From Ascaphus truei (taxonomy: Eukaryota > Chordata > Amphibia > Anura > Ascaphidae): DNA of 64,000 nt. The stretch spans positions 22,855-86,854 of the forward strand of contig WSYH01002438.1 in assembly GCA_036426205.1 (NCBI GenBank), read 5' to 3'. Made by a program: the position numbers and the translations under genes. Below are positions 47,641 to 58,223 of this stretch, piece by piece (within the stretch, counting starts at the first letter, position 1; each line of letters opens with the position of its first letter). Under the pieces are notes generated by a model. The model worked only from the letters and a program-made list of their open reading frames with translations. It searched no databases and was not told the origin of the DNA.

Positions 47641-47875
47641 CCGCCCGCGCCCCCGCTCCCTATGCCTCTCTCCTACCCCCCCCACCCTCCCTCTGCTCGT
47701 CCCCCCCACGCCCGTCCCCCTCTCTCCCGCTCCTCGCCCGCCCCTCAGGGAGACGCCCCCCTACCCCCCTCTCCTTTCTCGTCATCCTCCGTCCCAGATT
47801 TGCGGCCCCCTCCATCTCCTCTCTCCCCCCCGCCCGCCCCTGCTTTTCTCTCTCCTATCCTTACTGCCTACACCC
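47641..47875. repeat. C-rich low-complexity sequence
   Basis: 'cccgcccgcgcccccgctcc' followed by pyrimidine-rich sequence similar in style to 45435-46490. Confidence 0.6.
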
Positions 47876-47900
47876 GGGGTTGGTGGGTGGTGGTGGGGGG

Positions 47901-48078
47901 CCAATACATATAATATATACCCCCACACCCCCATATATATTATATATACCCCCCACCTCCCCAATACATATAAATATACCTCCACCGCCTCCATATATAT
48001 TATATATACCCCCCAACTCCCCAATACATATAAAATATACCCCCACCACCCCCATATATATTAAATATACTCCTATCT
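47901..48078. repeat. 60-bp satellite, three clean units
   Basis: Units at 47901, 47961 and 48021 start ccaatacatata and are 60, 60 and about 58 bp long with few substitutions. These define the period exactly and show that the length drift in blocks 1 and 2 is unusual. Confidence 0.9.
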
Positions 48079-48086
48079 ATAATATA

Positions 48087-48235
48087 TTCAGTCAAAGACT
48101 GAATCAGGGACTGATAGAGCTACCTGTGCTGAAGCAGGGACTGATTGAGCTACCTGTGCTGAAGCTGGGATATCCTTAAAACCTGACCTGTTGGGGGGGA
48201 GGGGGACTTGAGGGCTGGAGTCGAGCACCCCCAAT
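48087..48235. mobile_element. Foldback MITE, 'gctgaagc.gggatatcc' family, partial
   Basis: 'gattgagctacctgtgctga', 'agctgggatatccttaaaac' and 'ctgacctgttgg' match the right arm of 19705; the unit 'ggactgat.gagctacctgtg' appears twice. Confidence 0.7.
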
Positions 48236-49009
48236 CTAATCTAAAGGACACGATGGTAAACTCACGTGCTAGAGATGAATGGAAAGCATAATTTTTAGCA
48301 CTTAAATAAAGAGAAATGAACATAATACAAGTTGATCCCCAGCCAGTGACAAAGCTGTTGCTGTTGATCCAGTTAACAAAACAACAACGCGAGGGATACA
48401 GAAGCGGGATAAACACATTTATATTGTCGGCTTTCAGCTCACTCCTTCCAGGTACTATAAATAAAAAAATTAATTAAAAAAAAAAAAGCCTTTAATTGGG
48501 GTTCTCTTTCAACAACAACAAAAAAGAACAAAGTAAGACTGAGTGACCTTTACACAGCGGGACACTTAAAGAATCGGACTCCCGAAGCCCCCCCCCCGCC
48601 CAGCCCCCCCTGGGATGGTAACGTCATCATGTAGAAATCCCTGTTTAATTGCTTTTTTTTTTTTCTTTTCTTCATTCAGATGTAATTTCGCTATTCATCG
48701 CCTTTCCACCCACATGTAGGTTTCAGGGGCTTCAACAATGGGGCGGCCTCACGTGCTCACAATGCCTTTTCTTTACAAACTGCCTTTGGCTTCCTTTTTG
48801 TTTTGATCCCGATTGAGTGTTATTGTGTCAAATCTGGCAGCAGTATCTGTTTTGGAGAAATAAGAGCAGGGGGCGCAAACAGGGGGGGCACGAGAATTTA
48901 TTTTTTGGGGGGGGGGCACGGCGGTTGCAGCGGTGGTCCCCCTGCTCTTTCATCAAAGCATTTAAATTAAATGTCGGGGAGCGCGAGAGGTCTCTGTAAC
49001 TCACTTACC
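48236..49009. other. Unassigned sequence with homopolymer runs
   Basis: A runs near 48477, C runs near 48589, T runs near 48652 and G runs near 48906. No gene seen. Confidence 0.45.
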
Positions 49010-49130
49010 TTCTCTCTCCGACGGCATCAGGCGACACGTCGCCATGGCAATGCTGTGTCAAGTGATGTCGCGGGGTCATGTTACGTGATGTCACATGACC
49101 CGTGCTGTCACATGACCCGTGGCGAAATTT
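49010..49130. repeat. CpG-rich DNA with repeated TCACATGACCCG
   Basis: 'gtcacatgacccgtg' occurs twice in a row after 'catgttacgtgatg'. This is the complement of the GTCATGTGAC site type of the 32006 array. 'gtcgccatggcaatg' near 49038 is X-box-like. Confidence 0.5.
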
Positions 49131-49434
49131 GACCCCAGATAACAGGAAGGGGGGTGTGAACACTGAGGCTGAGCAGGCCGGGGGGGGGGGGGGAAAGGGG
49201 GGAGCAGGGCCAAAAGTTTGTGCACCCCTGAAATAGAGAACGAAATGAACCCTTTGCAGAAGACACGTTGGGGTAAATAGCACCGTGTCATAGCCAGGCC
49301 CAAAGTGACATGAAAAGAAGTCCCCAGGTCAGCCGATAACCTTCCCTGGGCCCAGGACTAGAGTCTCCACCAGGGCCCTGGTTTTTGAGCCAGTGGGGAG
49401 GGAGGGGGAGCTGTCTGCTCACCCCTGTCAGCAG
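49131..49434. other. Unassigned sequence with a G run
   Basis: A G run of about 14 lies near 49179-49193. Nothing else recognised. Confidence 0.45.
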
Positions 49435-49995
49435 CCCCCCCCCTCTCTCTCACACTCTGAACCCCTCTCTCTCCCTGTCTTTCACTTACTCCCCTATCTC
49501 TCTTCTTCCCTTTCCTTTCCACCCTCCCCCTTGCTTTTCCTCCTCCCTCAGTTTTCTCTCTCGCTCTCTCACTCTTCTCCCCCCCTTTCTCTTCCACTCT
49601 ATCCCTTTCTCTCTCTCCTTCTCCCACCCTATGCCTGACCCCCCTCTTCCACTCTCTTCCCTGTCTCTCATGCCTCCCCCTCTAACTCCTCCCTCTCTCT
49701 CTTCTTTCCCCCTGACCTGCCTCTCACTCACCCCCTTTCTCTATTCCCATTACCCTCTCCCTATTCCTCACTTCGCTCTTTCATTCTCCTCCCTCTCTTT
49801 CATGCCCCCTCTCTCCTCTCCCCATCTCACTCCTCCCCCTTTCTCACTCCTCCCCTCTCATGCTTTTCCTCCCCCCTCTCTCCCTTCCCCATCTTTATCA
49901 CTCTTGCACCCTTCTCTGTCTCACAGACCCTCTCTCACACTCCCTCTGTTTCACTCCCCTACGCTCTCTCCCCTCATCATTCTCCCCCTCCCCCA
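49435..49995. repeat. CT-rich minisatellite
   Basis: Pyrimidine-rich with 'ctctctctcccttccccat' and 'cactcctcccc' words, the complement style of the GA arrays at 13530 and 34520. The 215-codon plus ORF is Ser/Pro/Leu low complexity. Confidence 0.8.
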
Positions 49996-51074
49996 ACGTT
50001 CTTACTGTGTCTCCCCCGGCCCCTACCTGTGAAGTGGGGATGCGGGGTCTATCATGGCCCTACCTGACGCCAGGGGGGGGCGCATCTAGGTGGCTGACAT
50101 GAAGTTCGGTGCGACTTCTGGAGGGGCCTAACTTCTGGGCTCAGACTGCTGGGGTGAGCTCCCCTCCACGGCTGGGCCCGGGACATATGTCCCTGCTCTG
50201 CCCCCTGTCGGGGGCCCTGGAAACCCCCACCACTTCCGCTCACCTCTCCGCAATCTCCTCCTAGAGAATTAGCGTAAATCAAGTGACGTTCCCTTAACAT
50301 CATAAGAGCCCCTACAGTGCTGGCCGTTATGTCGTTCAGGGTATGTCATATGGCACCCCAGGGGTTAATATATTTGAGGCCTCTTAAACGTGTAATCCCA
50401 CCCAAATCAAATTTCAACTTAACACCTCATTTGAAAGAGCAGCCATTTACAAATACAATCCCAAATTCGGTTCCAGAAATCTTAAACTCCATTCATTTTC
50501 GTTTTGACGACTCCACTGCATTTTTCGGAGCTTTGCTACTGTATCTCATTCTATCTGCCATTCTGTTCTATCCCGGCAACAGCAGGTTACAGGGCAACCT
50601 TTTCCAGCTTAAAAAGGTTAAAGGAAGTTTAGGAGGGACCTGCAGTTATGCGGAAGACTTTTCAAAAGTCAAGGGAAAAGCGCGTTTCGCCCTTCTCAGG
50701 ACAAGGAAAACATATGGGAAGGGATTGTACCTTTAAAAATTACACTATTGTATATTTCATAAGAACTGCTTTCAAATCCAGCTAAATCGGTACAGCTTTG
50801 GAAACACAATAGCCTTTAAGTGACACTTAATAATAGGATATGTTATACATTTTGTGAAAATTGTTGTACTGTTCAGAGGTCTATAAAAAAATGCTTTTAG
50901 GGCCCTATTTAATATACCCCGGACTGGGCGCTTTGGCTGTTTTGTTTCTCAATAAAAATTATGAGTTACCCACCGAAGCCCCGAACACAAACAAACCATG
51001 TATCACCCGAAATGGAAAGGACCATGCAAATACACATGGCGGCCCTCCTTCTTACTGTACTCTCGCTTGGGCGA
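49996..51074. other. Unassigned sequence
   Basis: A 139-codon plus frame (50317-50736) has one hydrophobic stretch near residues 68-85 but no recognisable family and no supporting neighbour. I leave it uncalled. Confidence 0.4.
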
Positions 51075-51835
51075 GTTCTCCGATTTTGTGCTGGACGTCT
51101 TCTGGAAAAATACAAATGTCTGTAAATCGGAGGTGACGGAAGTATTCACCACAGAGTTGGATTCCTTTGTTCCCCAGTTCAATGTCTTAATTAATTCTTC
51201 GAGTGTTGCTTTGAATAGCTTGGGTGACATTGTATCCCTCTGTCCCACACTCTTGCTGATCCTTATCTTGCTTGTATCTTCTTGTACTGTAGGCTAATGG
51301 TTAATGTGGCCTTCTCGTAAATGTCCCTTATAATATCAATGTACGCTTCTTCAACATTTCGACTTCTTGGTGCATTTAAAATGACTGAGGTGAGACTCGT
51401 GTTTTTTTTGTTTGTAATTGATTAATCCTAAAATGAGTGTTAGATCACATTCATTACTTTGGGAAACCATTTCTTGTGCCACTTGGATGTGGTCCATTGT
51501 GTTGTATCCACCACAAAATATCCCTTTTTCTCTAGGCTGGGGAAAGTCCTGGGTCTCTGGCAGCTGATTAGTTAGAATCTTGGTTATAAACCTTGTAAGT
51601 GGTTGGAAGTAAGTAGACTGGTTAGTTCTTTTCTTCTTGATCTCCTTTCTTATGGATGAGGATAGCTATGGCATTCCTCCATTATTCTGGAATTGTGCTG
51701 TTCTTTAAGCAACATGTACAAGTAAGCAGCTTTGCAAGGGCTTTCTACACATCTTCCCCAGCTTCTTGCAAATTTTCAGTTGTAATTCCACCCTTTCCAT
51801 TCGCATCTGCAAAGATTGAAATAAATGATGGAATA
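51075..51835 (-). pseudogene. RTE-type LINE reverse transcriptase fragment, inverted part
   Basis: On the minus strand, going from about 51830 to 51075, several frames line up with an RTE-like reverse transcriptase. In order: KGGITTENLQEAGED; then TRFITKILTNQLPE (fingers region); then GGYNTMDHIQVAQEMV; then GQRDTMSPKLFKATLEE (motif B, normally G-R-Q-G-D, so one residue differs) and LNWGTKES. Frameshifts and stops separate the blocks, and the catalytic palm D-D region is not preserved. It lies directly left of, and opposite in strand to, the C-terminal fragment at 51870, as if one element had been inserted with its 5' part inverted. Confidence 0.75.
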
Positions 51836-51869
51836 GAAGTAGAAGTCGAAGACTATGGCTGTCACGTAA

Positions 51870-52430
51870 CAATATAGGGGGGCCTTTAGAATGAAATCAA
51901 TAGGAGAATGAAGATGGGATGGAGGCATTTGGAAGAAACAAGACCATATTTCAAGGGAACCTTCCACTGGGCCTCACGAGGAATGTTTTCAATGAGTGTA
52001 TTCTGCCCACACTCACGTATGGATGTTGAACTTTGACCCTAAATGAGAGGATAACGCAGAAGCTTCAGGCAACTCAAAGAAGTATAGAAAGATGTATAGT
52101 GAGTATTACCAGAGGAGACAGGAAAAATAATGAATGGGTTCGAAACCAAACCAAAGTCTGTGACATCATCACAAGGGTGAAGAAATTACAATGGCAGTGG
52201 ACCGGACATAGACCAAGAAGAAATGACCATCGTTGGACAAAGATGGTACTTGATTGGATTCCAAGAGATATTAAAAGACTAAGAGGACGACCAAAAGTAA
52301 GAGGGGAGGAAGAAACCAGAAAATTGTTGGAGCAACGTGGAGAAGAGAGACTTGTAACCGCAGGACCTGGAAGACCGACAAGGGCTGAAGATAATAATGC
52401 TACCGGGGACTACTACTTAGCATAAGGGGT
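51870..52430 (+). pseudogene. RTE-type LINE ORF2 C-terminal fragment
   Basis: The open frame 52033-52425 (130 codons) reads, among other blocks, KLQATQRSIERCIVSITRGD, DIITRVKKLQWQWTGH, RRNDHRWTKMVLDWIPRD and RLRGRPKVRG. This is the conserved C-terminal region downstream of the RT domain in RTE-like and related LINEs (motif W-W-GH-R-D-RW...W.PR...RGRP). Upstream, 51870-52030 continues the same protein with GNLPLG, RNVFNECILPTLTYGC and a stop in place of Glu. It ends near GDYYLA; no poly-A tail or short-repeat tail is obvious. This fragment follows on from the region encoded on the opposite strand at 51075-51835. It is a dead remnant. Confidence 0.82.
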
Positions 52431-52499
52431 TGATGGCCTTAATGGGTTAACTGTGTGGGATTAGGTTACTCCCCTCAGGTCATGCAGGATGACTATGCA

Positions 52500-52745
52500 G
52501 AAAGGGATTGTCTTGTGAGACCAGTGATGTCACCATATACAAGTTACAGAGACAGTAGGAGAGTGTTATGGTAAGTGTGTATGCAATGGGTCATGGTACT
52601 GTAAATGCATAGACGAGGTATAATATGAGACAACAGAGCTTACCAAATGCTTCATTGCATTGTGGTGTGGTTTAGGATAGGCCTTAAAGGTGGAGAGAAA
52701 GGGTGCTTGTCCGATATTGACCGGAAGAACAATACATATTGCCGT
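52500..52745 (-). repeat. Dispersed repeat, internal part
   Basis: 'ttacagagacagtaggagag', 'tgttatggtaagtgtgtatg', 'ataggccttaaaggtggaga' and 'ttgtccgatattgaccgga' match 19030-19215. Confidence 0.65.
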
Positions 52746-53225
52746 TTTTCTACACAGCATTTTTTGCTCTTACTTTACAGAGGCTCTCAAGGGGTTAACA
52801 CAATTTCAGCTTTTATAAAAATACAGGTTTTATTTGCTTATTTGCATTGCAAATAGATGCGCTTTCTGAAACAGTGTTTCCCCTTACTGCTGTAAGTAAC
52901 ATTATCAATGCGTCAATGCACATGTTGTATTTCCAAGGGGAAGCCCCAACGTAACCATTGTATTATAAAACATGTAAATATCTTTCAAGCGTAACCGCAG
53001 CTGGTTTAGTTTCTTATGAAATAATGAGAGGTTTTCTATTAAGTGAAGACCCTAAAAAGGCAGACTTCATGTCTATCAAAGGTTTCCTTCACCATGCCCC
53101 ATCCCTACCTCGAAGAAGACCCAGGGGGCTGGGGGGAGGGGGAGGAGGGGGAGGAGAGCAGTTTGATTGTGAAAGTGAAAAGCCGGTATACCAAACACAC
53201 AGTAACTTCACAAAATAACAAAAGA
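52746..53225. other. Unassigned sequence with a G-rich patch
   Basis: 53125-53160 is GGGGGA-rich with G4-forming potential. No gene seen. Confidence 0.45.
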
Positions 53226-53592
53226 GGGGGTATGTGCGGAGCACGCGCATTCTAAGTGAAACTTCTTTGTGTTCTGTCACAGAAATTGTATTTTGATGTT
53301 TTTGATTGAATGAAAGACTGTTGAGAGTATACAGACGGTCCTCACTTACCGACGCTCCGGATTCCGACGGATGCCTTATCCGACGCTGCATGATGCAGTC
53401 TGCCGGGCGCATTATCTGCTGCCGGACACCCTTAACCGACGGTCACCGCCGCCGATTAACATGGGACCCGTTAACCGACGGTGGTTTGCGGGACGCATTC
53501 CGCCGGATAAGCGAGGACCGGCTGTAATTAGAATTTCAGTGACAAAACACAAAGACGTTTCACTTAGTACGCGCACGCTCGCCACACACCCG
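53226..53592. mobile_element. Foldback element hosting a nested pogo MITE
   Basis: The left arm (53226-53296; 'tctaagtgaaacttctttgt', 'gttctgtcacagaaatt') and right arm (53527-53592; 'aatttcagtgacaaaacaca', 'aagacgtttcacttagta') are inverted copies. They extend to gggggtatgtg / cacacaccc at the ends. The pogo-type MITE at 53332-53524 sits between them. Confidence 0.7.
53332..53524. mobile_element. pogo/Tigger-type MITE with TA target duplication
   Basis: 193 bp bounded by cag/ctg with TA on each side (53330-53331 and 53525-53526). The ends cagacggtcctcacttaccg and ggataagcgaggaccggctg are inverted. The interior repeats 'ttaaccgacggt'. Same type of terminus as 15778-16003. Confidence 0.82.
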
Positions 53593-54299
53593 TCTTTTTT
53601 TTTTTGCTTAACGATATCAGTGGCTCTATATTCTAAATATTCAAAATGTGTGCACTGTGGGAGTTAAATAAGGTCCAAGTCTCATGTTTTACAGTTATTT
53701 AAAACAGAGCGATGGTTTATAATATTTTAGCATTCTGTACAATTTATTTGTCAAAAATTGTAGCGTAAATATTGTCAAAATTGTAGACTTTACTGGATAT
53801 CTTGATAACGTGAAATATTTGAGCAAATAAAAATAGCACTTTAACAATAGATGAACTGATGTCTACATAAAGTTTTTTGTTTTTTTAATACGAAAGCATA
53901 TTTTGAAATGATGTACTGTAACAGTGTTGCCACAGACAACACAAGATGTTAAAGTTAAGTACAAATGTGTTTTTATAGTGACCAAAAACACAAGACTTTT
54001 TGTACAGAACAGAAGAAAACAAGATTACCTCACAGAGAAGCCTTTAAATTATTCTGTGTTGCTTTCTCTTCTTGCTACACACACAAATAGCCCACTTTAC
54101 ACTTTATTAAACGCTTGTAATACATGATATACTTATCAAGGTATATTAAACTTGTTTTATACTAATTATAAAGCTTTGTATTTGTCTCGTGCCTATTTAC
54201 CCGGCCGCTGGTTTTATAACCTCGTTCCCCTTCATTTAGCTGCCAATTTTGAGATTATTAGGGCTCAGATAGTGCTGGTTAGTGTAAGGATTGGGCTGT
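53593..54299. other. Unassigned AT-rich sequence
   Basis: No gene or repeat recognised. Confidence 0.5.
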
Positions 54300-54540
54300 G
54301 GCCGCTTCAGCGCATGCACTGGGACCACCATCCAATTACGTCACTTCCTGTACACATACTGCAGCGCATGCGCGCGCGCGTGGCGGAGGCCGCTTCTGTG
54401 CATGCCCGGCCACCATTATCCAATTACATCACTTCCTGTACACATAGTGCAACGCATCCGCGCGTGGTAGAGGCCGCTTCTCTGCATACGTGGCCAGCAC
54501 TATCCAATTACATCACTTCCGGTTCACATTTTCGTTCCCA
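54300..54540. repeat. Tandem array of three 84-88 bp units with CCAAT, CRE-like and ETS-like words
   Basis: Units begin ggccgcttc at 54300, 54388 and 54472. Each carries 'tatccaattac.tcacttcc' or a close variant (CCAAT on the plus strand, TACGTCA/TACATCA, and CTTCCTG or CTTCCGG). Between units are 'gcgcatgcgcgcgcgcg'-type alternating purine-pyrimidine runs. The 130-codon ORF across it simply reflects the array. Confidence 0.8.
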
Positions 54541-54811
54541 ATGAAGGAGATTTTGTCCTATGAGAATTTGGTGCCGGTAAAGACGTTCCACCTCAAAAAC
54601 AGACTCGCCCGCCAGTATGTTAAACTTACTTTCATAAAGCCTTTAAAAATATTTATATGTCTCAGATTTTTTTTTTTAGTAATCACCCGATAACATGTTA
54701 CTGCTGTTGACTCTGTTTGGTCACAGGGAGAAGTGCACCTGCAAAGGCTTCAAAAACATCGACAAAATACACGACTGATCCTTTAACACCATCTCGTGTT
54801 CCCATCTATTG
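54541..54811. other. Unassigned sequence
   Basis: Nothing recognised. Confidence 0.45.
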
Positions 54812-55080
54812 TACTCATTTGCATGTCATTACCCAGCAAATAACCACCACGGTGTGAGCACATTCACGTGTCTCAGACAGGACTGATACCCTGCTTCCCC
54901 CCATTATCTCCTGGCATATAGTGCTTCCACTGCAGCAAGGGATTCTGGGAAATGACATGCAAATTAGATCACAAGTGTCATTACCAAGAAGCTCTGGCTG
55001 CGATGGGGGAAGACAGGGTTGCAGACCTGCCTGGGACGTAGAAATGCATCACAAGTGGTATTTTTATTCACTGTGCATCT
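54812..55080. mobile_element. Octamer-containing MITE-like repeat, rearranged copy 3
   Basis: It opens 'gtactcatttgcatgtcat', then carries the family in reverse ('acgtgtctcagacag', 'ccccattatctcctggcata', 'cactgcagcaagggattctg', 'gacatgcaaat'). It then runs forward again ('gggggaagacagggttgcag', 'aagtggtatttttattcac'). It looks like two copies joined or one nested in another. Confidence 0.6.
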
Positions 55081-55542
55081 AATGTTGATAGCTAATGGAG
55101 CAACCCTGTGGGATCCTATGTAATCGAAAGGGTTAATTCTGGCCAGGTCTCTAGTATAATGTAGCAGGTTTCGTGTAACTAATTCAATGTTGCAAATTAA
55201 TCACAGACAGCTGCTTAGCCACGTCTTCTTTCTGGAATATGTTTGAAGGGCCACCTGAAGGAGGGGGGTTCAGCCTTCCCTTATTCTGCCCGGTTACTGG
55301 GGTAAGGATAGTGATGTCACTTGGGGGTATACAAGTTAGGGATGGAACGTTCCGCCCTCAGATCTTAGTGGTCCCACGTGAGAGGGAACGCCAGGGCTAA
55401 CAGTTCCGGAGTAAAGTCCCATCTTTCTTGTTTTATAGGCAGGGAAGTATCCCAGAGTAAGAGACCTGTAGATATAGTCTTTGGAACCGGTCCCCTCCAC
55501 AGCAGAGTCTGGAGTCCTTGTTACAGGTTCTCATCAAGAGGG
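55081..55542. other. Unassigned sequence
   Basis: No supported feature. Confidence 0.45.
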
Positions 55543-55912
55543 AAAACCAAAAAGAACGATTCCTGCGCTCCTACCAATTTAGGCTAAAAGAAAATAATAA
55601 GCTCATGAAAAAGGGTTATTTGGTTAAACCCTTTGGCCAAAGCATTTATAAGCCTGCATGCCACGACAAGTCACAAAAGCTTATGCTTTATTTAACCCCA
55701 TTCAGGGCTTTCACACATTTTATCACCAGTCCATGAGACAATTATTACATATATTCAGTGTAGGTACCTGCCTACGGGTATGCCTTGTCGTGGCATGCAG
55801 GCTTATAAATGCTTTGGCCAAAGGGTTTAACTATATAACCCTTATTCATGAGATTATTATTTTATCTTAGCCTATTTGGTAGGAGCGCAGGAATAGTTCT
55901 TTTTTGTTTTTC
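55543..55912. mobile_element. Foldback element with about 125-bp inverted arms
   Basis: Left arm 'aaaaccaaaaagaacgattc', 'ctgcgctcctaccaattta', 'ccctttggccaaagcattta', 'gcatgccacgacaag'. The right arm is its complement from 'cttgtcgtggcatgc' to 'gttcttttttgtttttct'. The loop is about 110 bp. No coding capacity; superfamily not known. Confidence 0.82.
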
Positions 55913-56582
55913 TATATGTAAGGCCTATCTTTTTACCAGCAGCAAACTTCTATAGGGAGGAGCGCGGTATTATGTACAGTTTCTCATAAAGGGGAACCTG
56001 GAGGTATTACTGGGGAACTATTTAGGGAAGACCCTAGTTTATTTATAAAAATGTTTTACCAGGAAGTAATACATTGAGAGCGACCTCTCGTTTTCCCGGA
56101 GAGGCGGGACCCTGGTGTTAGGAGTGAGGAGCTTCGGTTCCCAGTAGCAAAGTGCAAGGCTTGAAAGAGACCGTCCCTGCTCTGAATGCCTGGGGTGGAG
56201 GATGGAACCCCAGATTAAATAGACAGAAACATTTGGGCGTGACCCCATTTCTAATGGCCCGGGGTAGAGGTGTTACATTTATTTTTTTTAAAATCTGAAT
56301 AATTAAAATAAATTTAAAGCAGCAATTCTACCCCCCCCCCCCCCGGGAAAACTAAAATGATGGTATGACATAACCTGGTAGTTCATGTTAGTGATGTATT
56401 TCTAACTTTTGGAAACTTGGTAGTTTTTATTTTAATTTTTTACAACTTTTTTTGTTTGAGAATCAGCTTTTTGGTTTTTTTTACTTTGCCAACATAGCTA
56501 TGAGGAGAGCGCCCTCTAGTGTGTTACAAGAGACTAGCGCCTCAGACATACTGTAGGAAGCACGGTACAGATACAGTACTTC
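55913..56582. other. Unassigned sequence with a C run
   Basis: A C run of about 14 is at 56331-56344. 'gttttaccaggaagtaatac' near 56050 is a word I associate with dispersed repeats; no name can be given. Confidence 0.4.
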
Positions 56583-56846
56583 TTAGGCTGCGTCCCCGCT
56601 AGCGCTGAGCGCGCGGCGCTTGCGGCGGTTACTTACATATATAGCTATATGTAAGTCCCTACTAACGCTGTGCGCGCGCGCCCACCCGCGCTTATGTAAA
56701 CAAAAAACCTATACTTTCCCGCGCGCTCAACTACCCGCAATGCCCCCCCCACTCCCTCCCACGCGCGTACATGCAGGACACCCGGCGCTCATGCTTGGAG
56801 CGCTCCAAGCATGAGCGCGTTCAGCGGCAGCGGGGAGTCAGCCTTA
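56583..56846. mobile_element. GC-rich MITE
   Basis: Terminal inverted repeats: ttaggctgcgtccccgct on the left and (other strand) taaggctgactccccgct on the right, continuing for about 30 bp. Short internal palindrome 'acatatatagctatatgt' near 56633. Its GCGC-rich interior lacks the CCAAT/CACGTG core of the other GC-rich repeats. Confidence 0.75.
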
Positions 56847-57024
56847 TCTGAAAAGCAATTCTGGTGCAAAGGGAGACACAGCCCAGTGTATAAGGCACGG
56901 GCATGCAGTATTCCAGGGCACATCTCACCCCCATTACTAATGTTTTCAGAAGAAAAGCATTGCACGTTAATAATACATACAAAGTCAAATTTGATTCTAT
57001 TACCTAAATAAAAAAAGATCACTC
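56847..57024. other. Unassigned sequence
   Basis: No feature seen. Confidence 0.45.
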
Positions 57025-57242
57025 GTTAGCACATATCACATGTCACATGGTCTGCAACCCGGCTTTGCACCATTATCTCAGCATAGTGTTTCCACTCCAG
57101 CAAGGGATTCTGGGAAATTATATACAAATGTTTACACTGTCACCTTTTGCTTCATGTCCATTTTAACATGGATCCCTATGAGTTTATGCCTGACGCATTA
57201 CACAGCTTTTCAGCACAATCTTGGTTACAGAAGTGCAAAGCC
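57025..57242 (-). mobile_element. Octamer-containing MITE-like repeat, copy 4
   Basis: Complement of copy 1: 'ggtctgcaacccggctttg', 'cactccagcaagggattctg', 'acactgtcaccttttgcttc', 'acgcattacacagcttttca'. The octamer itself is mutated (atatacaaatg). Confidence 0.6.
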
Positions 57243-57572
57243 AGTAACCTACTCACCGATAGCTAAAATTCCTAAAATGTTGTAAATATTGATGATTTGG
57301 TTGTTGTTTTTTGGTCCACTGAGTAACAGAATCAGCCTGGGACTAACACAGTGATGCTGGGCGGTAAGCGTGCTTTCTTCCTTCCCATATCACTGAGCAG
57401 CCCCTGTATAGAGTAATGACCTGATGCATATCCAGTACACAGGGGGCTGCTAGGAAACTCGGTAAGACGCATAGAACGGTAACATGGCAGCTCCGGGGCT
57501 GATACTGTACACCTCAAACATCGACCTTGACCCCCTGCAGACACACCTACCCGAACGCCCTCCTACTGTCTC
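57243..57572. other. Unassigned sequence
   Basis: Short frames on both strands without recognisable features. Confidence 0.45.
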
Positions 57573-57690
57573 TGTACTTCCAACTTACCACTTAGATTGT
57601 AAGCTCTTCGGGGCAGGGACTCCTCTTCCTAATGTTACTTTTGCGTCTCAACCACTTATTCCCATGAATATGTGTTATTATTATTATTCT
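57573..57690 (+). repeat. Dispersed repeat 3' region
   Basis: 'cacttagattgtaagctctt', 'cggggcagggactcctcttc', 'ctcaaccacttattcccatg' then (TAT)n. Same family as 15536. Confidence 0.75.
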
Positions 57691-57826
57691 TCTAGAGTCC
57701 AGAGGGAGCGTAGTGCCAGGATCACCCCAAAATAAGGAAGAGAATATATAGTGCACAGCGGTTTGTGATGTCTGAAGGGGAAGGAATATTGGCTCCTTCA
57801 GATAACCTAATGTCTAGCACTATTTG

Positions 57827-57884
57827 TTCTTTATATAATGTCTAGCACTATTTGTTCTTTATATAATGTCTAGCACTATTTGTT
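57827..57884. repeat. 28-bp tandem repeat, split by the LTR
   Basis: 'aatgtctagcactatttg' plus 'ttctttatat' repeats with period 28 (starts near 57809, 57837 and 57865). One further unit continues on the other side of the LTR at 58711-58745, showing that the LTR landed inside the array. Confidence 0.8.
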
Positions 57885-58217
57885 TGTAACGGTTTTTCTG
57901 GCCTGACCTGACCCACCCAATCTCATATTGGCCCCCTGTGGTCTAACCAGCCCCCATTACATGGTCGTGTCTGGTGGTGCACCTGTTGGCAACAGGACTC
58001 CTGAGTCTCCCGCATGATGTTGTGTGGGGAATGCCAACCCAGACAGGCAGCTGAGGTAGTGGGTATGAGTCCTACCTATATCCAGTGCAGCGCCTCCACC
58101 TCATCAGGATCCCTGCGTCCGCATGGGGATGATTCTGGTGAGGAACTCCTCCGTAGTGCCCTCCTCTGCAGAGTAATCCCAGACTCACACATGAGGGTAT
58201 CTTTAATCAAGGTCATC

Positions 58218-58223
58218 TTTATT
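58218..58223 (-). terminator. Poly-A signal of the solo LTR
   Basis: Minus-strand aataaa about 290 bp downstream of the TATA box, the expected place for the R region signal. Confidence 0.6.

Noticed and set aside
49385..50032. 215-codon plus-strand ORF
   Set aside because: Ser/Pro/Leu repeat from a CT-rich minisatellite.
50317..50736. 139-codon ORF with a hydrophobic stretch
   Set aside because: No family, no intron or promoter context, and not repeated; an ORF of this length can occur by chance.
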